Source: Halopseudomonas sabulinigri (GTDB lineage: Bacteria > Pseudomonadota > Gammaproteobacteria > Pseudomonadales > Pseudomonadaceae). Taken from it: a stretch of 41,095 bases of DNA. Shown in pieces: positions 9,792 through 16,781 of the stretch (position 1 is the stretch's first letter; every line of letters starts with the position of its first letter). Below the pieces are notes generated by a model. That model was not told the DNA's origin and did no database searches. It saw only the letters and a list, made by a program, of their open reading frames with translations. The stretch is taken from assembly GCA_011053055.1 (NCBI GenBank), contig DRHT01000046.1:1-41095 (forward strand). The letters are read 5' to 3'. The translations under genes were made by a program, and so were the position numbers.

Positions 9792-11849
9792 ATGACAGAA
9801 GCCAAATCCGGTTGGCGATCGACCATTCTGGTCCCGGTCTTCGCACCAGCAGTGATAGTCACGCTACTACTCGTAGTGGGTACCATCAGCAATCCAGAAC
9901 TGGCCGGCGAAGTCTTCTCCAGCACCCTCGCCTACATCACTGAAACCTTTGGTTGGTTCTACATGCTGGCAGTCGCCAGTTTCCTGCTATTCATTGTCAT
10001 TGTTGCATGCAGTAACTGGGGCAATATCAAACTCGGCCCGGACCATTCCGAGCCGCAATACAGCTTCCCAGCCTGGTTTGCCATGCTGTTTTCCGCCGGT
10101 TACGGCATCGCGCTGCTGTTTTTTGGTGTGGCCGAACCGGTAACGCACTTCGCCAACCCACCAGTGGGTGCACCAGAGACATTGAACGCTGCCAAGCAGG
10201 CCATGCAAATCGCCTTCTTTCATTGGGGCTTTCATATCTGGGCTATCTACGGCCTGGTCGGTCTGGTGCTGGCGTATTTCTCTTTCCGCCATGGCTTGCC
10301 ACTCTCGATGCGCTCGGCGCTATACCCGCTAATCGGGGATAAAATTCACGGCCCCATTGGCCACACCGTAGACGTCGTTGCCATTCTTGGCACGCTGTTC
10401 GGCATCGCTACCACCCTTGGGCTCTCGGTGGCCCAGATCAATGCTGGCTTACATTACCTCTGGCCGAATATTCCGGTGAGTACCACGGTGCAAGTGATCG
10501 CCATTGCCGTAGTTACTAGTTTGGCACTTATTTCGGTCGTCGCGGGGATGGATAAAGGCGTTAAGAATCTGTCGATTCTCAATATGGTACTGGCCGTAGC
10601 CTTGATGCTATTCGTGTTCTTTGTTGGGCCTTCGATCTTTATTCTCGAAGCATTTTTGCAGAACACCGGCAGCTATCTGAATAATATTGTGGAGCGTACC
10701 TTCAACCTACAGGCTTACACCCACAGCGACTGGATTGGCAACTGGACGCTATTCATCTTCGGCTGGACTATTGCGTGGGCGCCCTTTGTTGGGCTGTTTA
10801 TTGCCAAGATCAGCCGAGGTCGCACCATCCGCCAATTCGTTTTCGGCGTCATGCTGGTACCCACCATATTTACCTTCCTGTGGTTTTCGGTCTTCGGCGA
10901 CACAGCCTTGCATCTGATCATGAACGAGGGTTACACCTCGCTGATTACCGAAGTACAGAACGACAAGGCCATTGCTCTGTTCAAGCTACTTGAGCATCTG
11001 CCGCTCAGCTCAATTGTCTCTTTCATTACAGTGATTTTGATTGTCACCTTCTTCGTCACCTCTTCCGACTCCGGCTCTCTGGTGATCGATTCGCTGGCGT
11101 CTGGCGGAGTTATGGTCACGCCAGCCTGGCAGCGCGCTTTCTGGGCGATTCTTGAGGGTGTGGTCGCCGCTGCGCTGCTAATAGCCGGCGGCTTGGGGGC
11201 ATTGCAGACCATGACCATTGCCACCGCGCTACCTTTTGCGATCATCATGATCGTCGCCATGCTCGGTATGTGGCGAGCCTTGGTCATTGAGGGGCATCGC
11301 GATGTCAGCCTACTGCACCACATGCAGGTCAGTCGCTACAGCGACGATAGTCTGGCCGCCAATTGGAAGAAGCGTCTGGCGGGAATCGTCAACTTTCCAA
11401 ACCGCAGTGATGTTGAGGGCTTCATCAACAAAACCGTGATGCCGGGCATGCAACGCTTGAGTCAGAACCTGATTGAACAGGGCTGGCCAGCAGAGGCTAA
11501 ACTCGACAACGAGCATGGGCGCGCCTATCTGGAGATCAACAAACCGGATCAGCTGGACTTCATTTACGAGGTGCGTTTACGCGAATACAGTCGCCCGAAT
11601 TTCGCCTATGCGCAAACGCAGCGAGCGGATAACGAAGAGGAACACTATTACCGGGCCGAGGTGTTTCTGCGCCGAGGCGGACAGACCTACGACGTTTACG
11701 GTTATGACGAGCAGGAGATCATTGGCGACATTCTCGATCACTTCGAGAAGTACCTGCACTTCCTGCATATATCCCCAGGCGTATTACCCTGGAACATGGC
11801 AGAGCACGACGAGATGCTGCACGACGAGCCGCCAACCCCTACCAGTTGA
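9792..11849 (+). CDS. BCCT family transporter, BetT-like (choline/betaine type)
   Basis: This is a 685-residue betaine/choline/carnitine transporter of the inner membrane. About 12 membrane helices fill residues 10-510, followed by a soluble C-terminal tail of about 170 residues, as in the long BetT-type osmoregulated choline carriers. The helix-8 signature is clear (GWTIAWAPFVG at 324-334, then ISRGRTIRQF). The glycine-rich segment of helix 3 is GYGIA (103-107) where BCCTs usually have GMGIG, and one tryptophan of the helix-8 aromatic box is T326. Substrate and coupling ion are therefore uncertain; choline with protons is my guess from the BetT-like tail. No bet genes are adjacent. GGAG precedes the ATG and a terminator follows. 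Confidence 0.9.
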   Translation: MTEAKSGWRSTILVPVFAPAVIVTLLLVVGTISNPELAGEVFSSTLAYITETFGWFYMLAVASFLLFIVIVACSNWGNIKLGPDHSEPQYSFPAWFAMLFSAGYGIALLFFGVAEPVTHFANPPVGAPETLNAAKQAMQIAFFHWGFHIWAIYGLVGLVLAYFSFRHGLPLSMRSALYPLIGDKIHGPIGHTVDVVAILGTLFGIATTLGLSVAQINAGLHYLWPNIPVSTTVQVIAIAVVTSLALISVVAGMDKGVKNLSILNMVLAVALMLFVFFVGPSIFILEAFLQNTGSYLNNIVERTFNLQAYTHSDWIGNWTLFIFGWTIAWAPFVGLFIAKISRGRTIRQFVFGVMLVPTIFTFLWFSVFGDTALHLIMNEGYTSLITEVQNDKAIALFKLLEHLPLSSIVSFITVILIVTFFVTSSDSGSLVIDSLASGGVMVTPAWQRAFWAILEGVVAAALLIAGGLGALQTMTIATALPFAIIMIVAMLGMWRALVIEGHRDVSLLHHMQVSRYSDDSLAANWKKRLAGIVNFPNRSDVEGFINKTVMPGMQRLSQNLIEQGWPAEAKLDNEHGRAYLEINKPDQLDFIYEVRLREYSRPNFAYAQTQRADNEEEHYYRAEVFLRRGGQTYDVYGYDEQEIIGDILDHFEKYLHFLHISPGVLPWNMAEHDEMLHDEPPTPTS

Positions 11850-11862
11850 GATTAATTCAGGC

Positions 11863-11893
11863 AAAAAAAAACCAGCTACGCGCTGGTTTTTTT
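11863..11893. terminator. Bidirectional intrinsic terminator
   Basis: An A8 run, the stem ACCAGC/GCTGGT with a 5-base loop, and a T7 run form a terminator that works on both strands. It lies between the BCCT gene and the convergent yajG-like gene. Confidence 0.92.
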
Positions 11894-11909
11894 GTGCCTA
11901 ACAGTCTGT

Positions 11910-12494
11910 TTACTGCTGCAGAATTTGCATCAACTGCGGATCCTGGAAAACACGGGTCAAGGCATCACTCATTACCTCGGTCACCATTTTGGTATTGGTT
12001 GCCTGGTTAGGCGCGTAACCAAAGCGTTGCTGCAATGAAGAGCTGTAACGACCCTGATAGTTCTTATTCATGTTGCGCGCCTCTGCGGTAAAGGTGGCGC
12101 TAAGATCAGCCTGAGTAACATAGCTGCTGCTCTTGGGTGACTGATAACTCATGTCGCTCAGGCCAACAGTCAGACGGTTGGCGTTAGGTGTACCTTCAGG
12201 TACTACCGTGAAGCCCAGCTGGCGCATGCCCTGCTCGACCTGCTGCCTTACCGCATTAATGGTGTTGTCACTCAACGTAATGCTGCTGGAGTCCGGGTAG
12301 ATGCCGCCACGAGTGCCCAGAATCTTTGATTGGCGCACGTCCTGCACCGTTACCACCACCGGCTGCTGCCGGGCCACGGGATTTAGCGGCTTATTGATCT
12401 GCGGCTGCACATTGAGCTGCTGCGGGCTATGCGCACAACCCACCAAGCCAATAGCGACCATCGCCAACATAAACATACCTGCACGCTTGAGCAT
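11910..12494 (-). CDS. yajG: YajG family lipoprotein
   Basis: The 194-residue product is a YajG-type lipoprotein of unknown molecular role. It has a lipoprotein signal peptide with lipobox LVGC (Cys20), and the +2 residue is Ala, so outer-membrane sorting by Lol is expected. The rest matches the YajG pattern: an alternating beta region (VVVTVQDVRQSKILGTRGG), an (I/V)NAVRQQVEQGMRQLGF helix, and a C-terminal helix region. GGAG lies upstream of the ATG. It is a single gene that ends at the shared terminator. Confidence 0.88.
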   Translation of the reverse strand: MLKRAGMFMLAMVAIGLVGCAHSPQQLNVQPQINKPLNPVARQQPVVVTVQDVRQSKILGTRGGIYPDSSSITLSDNTINAVRQQVEQGMRQLGFTVVPEGTPNANRLTVGLSDMSYQSPKSSSYVTQADLSATFTAEARNMNKNYQGRYSSSLQQRFGYAPNQATNTKMVTEVMSDALTRVFQDPQLMQILQQ

Positions 12495-12665
12495 AACGCC
12501 TGACTCCTGCCGTCAATTCAAAAAGGATATTGAGAAAGATACATGCAACCTTCGACAGGCGCAGCATACGCCGGTTCCACAGACGGCAACAGCAGGAGCC
12601 GCTGTCATCAAGCTGCAACAGCAGCGATCTAGACTCGCGGCAAACCTTCAGCGGAGGACGGCGCC

Positions 12666-12896
12666 ATGTTTGCTCTACGCCTGTTTCAATCTCGTCAACG
12701 CAAATGCTATGCACAACTCGACCAGCAGGGCCACTGCGTGGCACTTTGGGAGATGCACCAACCGCCTACCGAAGGCAACTGGGTTTGCGTTATCGAGCTG
12801 AATTCGCGTTGGATTGGTAGCGCGCTGCCGAGCCACGCAGTGGTGCCTAACCAACAGCGCGCCAGCGCGGGCCGCTGGCGTCTGCAGCATGCCTGA
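12666..12896 (+). CDS. Conserved hypothetical small protein
   Basis: This is a 76-residue protein that I recognise only as a small conserved hypothetical of the Pseudomonas group. It has no signal peptide and no membrane segment. It is rich in Trp, Cys and Arg, with the N-terminal block MFALRLFQSRQRKCYAQLD and a central VIELNSRWIGSALP. A strong GGAGG site lies 8 bases before the ATG, and the stop falls 3 bases from the stop of the convergent gene at 12899, which favours a real gene. No function can be assigned. Confidence 0.7.
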   Translation: MFALRLFQSRQRKCYAQLDQQGHCVALWEMHQPPTEGNWVCVIELNSRWIGSALPSHAVVPNQQRASAGRWRLQHA

Positions 12897-12898
12897 GA

Positions 12899-13189
12899 TT
12901 AGCGTGCTCCGGCCGCTTCCAACACATTGACGTAATCTTCGCCCTGCGCGTGGGTTTTGACCGTCTGCAAAAAAGTACTGCCCTGTTCGTCAGTGGCATT
13001 GAGATCAAAACCTTCGCGCTTAAACATCACTAGAAAACGCGCAAAATCTTCGGCGCGTAAACCCCGGTAGGCGCGCACCAACAAATGTAGATCCACCGAT
13101 TCGTCCGCGTAGGGACGAGCCTGCAAAAACACCGCGACCTGCTCGTCGGTCATCGGCTCGCCAACTACCTTCTCTTTATCTTTACGCAT
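12899..13189 (-). CDS. PA4642-like conserved protein
   Basis: The 96-residue soluble protein resembles the PA4642 family of Pseudomonas: a basic start (MRKDKEKVVGEPMTDEQV), a leucine-rich middle (LVRAYRGLRAEDFARFLVMF) and a DEQG-containing end. No catalytic motif is visible and the function is unknown. The linkage to hpt, upp and uraA a few hundred bases away is the same as in Pseudomonas aeruginosa, as I recall it. Confidence 0.78.
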   Translation of the reverse strand: MRKDKEKVVGEPMTDEQVAVFLQARPYADESVDLHLLVRAYRGLRAEDFARFLVMFKREGFDLNATDEQGSTFLQTVKTHAQGEDYVNVLEAAGAR

Positions 13190-13262
13190 GAAAATCCCTC
13201 ATTGGCAGGCTGAAAAGCCGGCATTGTAACCATCCAGGTCGACGCTCACCAGCGCCGCCGTC

Positions 13263-13742
13263 TTAGGGTTTAGGGCTGCTTGGCGCAGAATGGATATCGC
13301 CCCAAATCAGCCCGTTGCCGTAAAACCGGGCCTGCACATATTCCGCGCCAGGCGTTTCCAGCTGCCGTAGCAACACCGGCAACATTGACTCGGGATACAC
13401 CAGCATCAGCGTCTGACTGCGTCCATCCAAACGTGCCGGGCGCAGGGTGCTGCCTTGCGGAATAAAGCGGACTTCAGCCCGCACAACCGGATTGCCAGGC
13501 AACAGCGAACGGCCCTGCACAAACAACACACTGCCTGTCTCGGGCACAGAGGACGTCGGACCCGGGCGCTGCTCACTGGCAAACATCAATCGGTACTGCT
13601 CAATCTGGAAGAGTATTTGCTCCGGCTTATCCTGACGTTGCCCGTAGATGTCCGCAGGCATGTATTCGTCGTGCGGCAGCGTCACAGGCGACGCAAACGC
13701 AGACACGCTGAACAGCAGCACGACAAGCCCGCCAAGACGCAT
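13263..13742 (-). CDS. Conserved exported protein of unknown function
   Basis: The 159-residue protein has an N-terminal signal peptide (MRLGGLVVLLFSVSAFA) and a predicted periplasmic body with a Pro-rich C-terminus. A stretch such as FQIEQYRLMFASEQ suggests one amphipathic helix followed by beta strands. I do not recognise a domain. The start at 13742 lies 4 bases after the hpt stop, so it is probably the second gene of an hpt operon. The open frame continues upstream only as a shadow of hpt. Confidence 0.75.
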   Translation of the reverse strand: MRLGGLVVLLFSVSAFASPVTLPHDEYMPADIYGQRQDKPEQILFQIEQYRLMFASEQRPGPTSSVPETGSVLFVQGRSLLPGNPVVRAEVRFIPQGSTLRPARLDGRSQTLMLVYPESMLPVLLRQLETPGAEYVQARFYGNGLIWGDIHSAPSSPKP

Positions 13743-13746
13743 AGGG

Positions 13747-14304
13747 TTAATGCCCCTTGAGCGCAAAGATACCGGCAGCGTTGCGCCAGTAGCCCTTGTA
13801 GTCGAGCCCGTAACCAAAGATATAGCGGTCCTCGACATCCAGCCCGGTAAAGTCCGCGCGCATACCTTCATAAGCTTTACGATCATGCTGTTTGTCCAGC
13901 AGCACAGCGGTATAGACCTTGTCAGCTCCAGCGTCGCGGCAATACTCGACGATCGCTGCCAAGGTGTGACCTTCATCCAGAATGTCATCAACAATTAACA
14001 CTGTGCGACCCACCAACGAATGCTCGGCACGGGCTTTCCAAAATAACTCACCACCAGACAATTTGTTGCGATAGCGGGTAGCGTGCAGATAACTGACTTC
14101 CATCGGAAACGGCAGTTTCGGCAGCAGCTTTCCGGTGATGATCAGGCCGCCGTTCATGACGCTGTAAACAATCGGGTTACTGTCGACCAACTTCTCGCAG
14201 ATGGCGCTGGCTAAAGTATCCAGCGCAGCTTCAACTTCGGCTTCAGTGAACAGGCAATCGGCTTCGGTCATGACCTGTTTGATGTGTTGCAGATCTGCCG
14301 ACAT
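13747..14304 (-). CDS. hpt: Hypoxanthine-guanine phosphoribosyltransferase
   Basis: Hpt salvages hypoxanthine and guanine to IMP and GMP using PRPP in the cytoplasm. The 185-residue product carries the type I PRTase PRPP loop VLIVDDILDEGHTL (about 102-115) and a C-terminal DRYIFGYGLDYKGYWRN segment, as in 6-oxopurine PRTases. The start is the ATG at 14304 (MSADLQHIKQV) behind GGAGG. The gene is divergent from upp, so purine and pyrimidine salvage genes share one 168-base intergenic region. Confidence 0.93.
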   Translation of the reverse strand: MSADLQHIKQVMTEADCLFTEAEVEAALDTLASAICEKLVDSNPIVYSVMNGGLIITGKLLPKLPFPMEVSYLHATRYRNKLSGGELFWKARAEHSLVGRTVLIVDDILDEGHTLAAIVEYCRDAGADKVYTAVLLDKQHDRKAYEGMRADFTGLDVEDRYIFGYGLDYKGYWRNAAGIFALKGH

Positions 14305-14342
14305 GCAGAACCTCCAGCGGCGGATGGGAATGAAGGGGGCGC

Positions 14343-14371
14343 AAAATACTGATGTTGCGTCAGATGCGCAA
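14343..14371 (-). promoter_or_regulatory. Candidate promoter for hpt
   Basis: On the minus strand TTGCGC (plus 14366-14371) is followed after 17 bases by TATTTT (plus 14343-14348), about 40 bases upstream of the hpt start. It is a partial match to sigma-70 elements. Confidence 0.4.
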
Positions 14372-14472
14372 GTATAACGGAGCTTTACGGCAGATGACCG
14401 CTTGTTCACATTGGTTTAGGCTATAGCAGTATTTTTACGCGCCCGCATGACGACCGCATGAGAGAGCCCTCA

Positions 14473-15114
14473 ATGAATGTCAAAGAAATCCGTCACCCGT
14501 TAATCCGTCACAAAATAGGCCTAATGCGCCGTGACGAGATCAGCACCAAGAATTTTCGCGAGCTAGCGCAGGAAGTTGCCGCGTTGCTGACCTACGAAGC
14601 CACCCAAGACATGCTGGTCGAAACCCACACCATTCAAGGGTGGTGCGGGGATGTTGAAGTTGAAAAACTGAGCGGCAAAAAGATCACAGTAGTACCCATC
14701 CTGCGTGCCGGACTCGGCATGCTAGACGGCGTGCTCAGTCTGATCCCGAGCGCCAAGGTCAGTGTGATCGGCTTGGCCCGCAACGAAGAAACACTCGAAG
14801 CCGATACTTACCTGGAAAAGCTGGTTGGCGAGCTAAATCAGCGTACCGCTTTGATCATCGACCCCATGCTAGCCACTGGGGGCTCCATGGTCGCGACTAT
14901 AGACATGTTGAAAAGAGCCGGCGCGCGCGAAATTCGGGCGCTAGTACTGGTGGCAGCACCCGAGGGTATCGCCAGAGTCAACGCCGCTCACCCTGAAGTA
15001 CAGATCTATACCGCTTCGGTGGATCAATGCCTGAACGAGCAAGGCTATATTATTCCTGGCCTGGGTGACGCCGGCGATAAAATCTTCGGTACCAAACAGA
15101 AGGATATCGTTTGA
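14473..15114 (+). CDS. upp: Uracil phosphoribosyltransferase
   Basis: Upp converts uracil and PRPP to UMP. The 213-residue product has the conserved [13 protein letters not shown] segment (about 75-87), the PRPP-binding [10 protein letters not shown] (about 134-143) and the uracil-binding [11 protein letters not shown] near the C-terminus. The start is the ATG at 14473 ([11 protein letters not shown]); an upstream in-frame ATG at 14458 overlaps the expected ribosome-binding site. It overlaps uraA by one base (TGATG), so the enzyme and the permease are translationally coupled. Confidence 0.96.
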   Translation: MNVKEIRHPLIRHKIGLMRRDEISTKNFRELAQEVAALLTYEATQDMLVETHTIQGWCGDVEVEKLSGKKITVVPILRAGLGMLDGVLSLIPSAKVSVIGLARNEETLEADTYLEKLVGELNQRTALIIDPMLATGGSMVATIDMLKRAGAREIRALVLVAAPEGIARVNAAHPEVQIYTASVDQCLNEQGYIIPGLGDAGDKIFGTKQKDIV

Positions 15115-16361
15115 TGGAAGGTGTTCAGACCCACGGATGGCGCACCGCGCTGGCCGGCTCGCAAATGCTCTTTGTGGCTTTCGGCGCTTTGGTGTTAATG
15201 CCGCTAATCACCGGTATGGACCCTAGCGTCGCGCTGTTTACCGCGGGTATCGGGACTTTGATATTTCAGTTCACTACCCGCCGGCAGATTCCGATTTTCT
15301 TGGCGTCCAGCTTCGCCTTTATCGCACCCATCCTGTACAGCAACCAGACTTGGGGGCTACCCGCTACGCTCGGCGGCCTACTCGCAGCGGGCCTGATTTA
15401 CATACTACTGAGTCTGGTGATTCGCTGGCGCGGCCCCGGTTTTATTCAGCGGCTGTTGCCTCCGGTAGTGGTAGGCCCGGTGATCATGGTAATCGGCCTT
15501 GGGCTGGCTTCGGTTGCCGTTAACATGGCAACCGGTCAAGCCGGTGATGGCAGTGCACAACTGGTCGACACCAATATCGCACTGATCATTTCCATGGCAT
15601 CGCTGATTACCACCATTATTGTGGCGGTATTTGCCAAGGGTATATTCCGTTTGGTGCCTATTCTCTCCGGTGTACTGGTGGGCTACGGTCTATCCTGGTC
15701 ACTCGGAGTGGTCAGCTTCGACAGCGTTGGCGCAGCGCCTTGGCTCGCCATTCCGCAGTTTGTTACACCCGAGTTCAAGCTGGCAGCGATACTCTTTATG
15801 ATCCCTGTCGCCATTGCCCCCGCTATCGAACATATCGGCGATGTATTGGCGATTGGCGGCGTAACCGGCAAAGACTATCTGAAAAAGCCAGGCCTGCAGA
15901 ACACGCTACTCGGTGACGGGCTGGCTACCTCAGCTGCCGCACTCTTTGGCGGCCCGCCCAATACAACTTACTCGGAAGTTACCGGGGCCGTGATGCTGAC
16001 TCGCAACTTCAATCCCAACGTAATGATCTGGGCGGCGGTGTTTGCTATTGGTCTCGCTTTTGTCGACAAGTTCGGCGCAATCCTGCTGGGCATGCCGGTT
16101 CCCGTCATGGGCGGCATTTTGTGTCTGCTGTTCGGCTCCATCGCGGTGGTTGGCATGAACACCCTGATCCGCCATCAGATCGACCTGTCACAGGCACGCA
16201 ATCTGTGCATCGTGTCGGTCACGCTGGTATTCGGTATTGGCGGGATGGTCATTGGCAACGACAGTTTCAGCCTGCAAGGCATCAGCCTGTGCGGCGTGGT
16301 AGCCATCCTGCTTAATCTGTTACTACCGCAAGACAAGAGCGAATCAGCGCTCGCCGAGTAA
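15114..16361 (+). CDS. uraA: Uracil permease (NCS2 family)
   Basis: The 415-residue inner-membrane protein belongs to the nucleobase:cation symporter-2 family and should import uracil with protons for Upp. It is hydrophobic throughout, about 14 helices. It has the two conserved acidic sites of UraA: the Glu in PAIEHIGDV and the Glu in GGPPNTTYSEVTGAV. A TTG one codon upstream is a less likely start than the ATG at 15114, which overlaps the upp stop. Confidence 0.94.
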   Translation: MEGVQTHGWRTALAGSQMLFVAFGALVLMPLITGMDPSVALFTAGIGTLIFQFTTRRQIPIFLASSFAFIAPILYSNQTWGLPATLGGLLAAGLIYILLSLVIRWRGPGFIQRLLPPVVVGPVIMVIGLGLASVAVNMATGQAGDGSAQLVDTNIALIISMASLITTIIVAVFAKGIFRLVPILSGVLVGYGLSWSLGVVSFDSVGAAPWLAIPQFVTPEFKLAAILFMIPVAIAPAIEHIGDVLAIGGVTGKDYLKKPGLQNTLLGDGLATSAAALFGGPPNTTYSEVTGAVMLTRNFNPNVMIWAAVFAIGLAFVDKFGAILLGMPVPVMGGILCLLFGSIAVVGMNTLIRHQIDLSQARNLCIVSVTLVFGIGGMVIGNDSFSLQGISLCGVVAILLNLLLPQDKSESALAE

Positions 16362-16367
16362 AGCAGC

Positions 16368-16781
16368 TCAACGGCGCCAGCAGCGCATATCTGCTGGCGT
16401 CCGTTGCCCTACCTGATTAAGGCTGTAACTGGCGCATGGATCGCCTTCCATAGGCCCGCCAGCCACCGCAGTGGCTTGCAAGTCGTAACCCTGCTCCTCT
16501 CTCGACAGCTGCAAACGGTAAACCGGCGCACCCTGGGCCGGACTTTGCTGCTCCAGACCCACGATGTCGCCCTCAAGGTAACTGCCCTGCCGCGCGAAGT
16601 GTCGCTCCAAACGGTGCGCATTTTGCAATAACAACCCAGTCACCTCTGCGCGATGCGCTTTGCGTACATGCTCCAGATAGGAAGGGTAAGCAACCGCCGA
16701 GAGAATCCCAACGATAACCACGGTTATCAGCAGCTCAATCAGCGTAAAGCCCCGCAGTTTGTGCAGCGCTAGAAACCTCAT
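16368..16781 (-). CDS. pilE: Type IV minor pilin PilE
   Basis: This is a 137-residue prepilin with a short basic leader cleaved after Gly10 (KLRG/FTLIELLITVVIVGI), Glu5 of the mature protein, and a class III signal helix. The globular part has a C-terminal cysteine pair (DPCASYS...MRCWRR) like the disulfide loop of PilE minor pilins. It begins with an ATGA overlap with the pilY1 stop and is the last gene of the minor pilin operon. The start at 16781 gives the usual short leader; the longer frame is not needed. Confidence 0.9.
   Translation of the reverse strand: MRFLALHKLRGFTLIELLITVVIVGILSAVAYPSYLEHVRKAHRAEVTGLLLQNAHRLERHFARQGSYLEGDIVGLEQQSPAQGAPVYRLQLSREEQGYDLQATAVAGGPMEGDPCASYSLNQVGQRTPADMRCWRR
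16375..16399. other. Strong hairpin between convergent uraA and pilE
   Basis: A perfect 9-bp stem (CGCCAGCAG/CTGCTGGCG) with a 7-base loop starts 14 bases after the uraA stop and lies within the last codons of pilE. No T-run follows on either strand, so it may protect the uraA mRNA end or act as a weak terminator. Confidence 0.4.
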
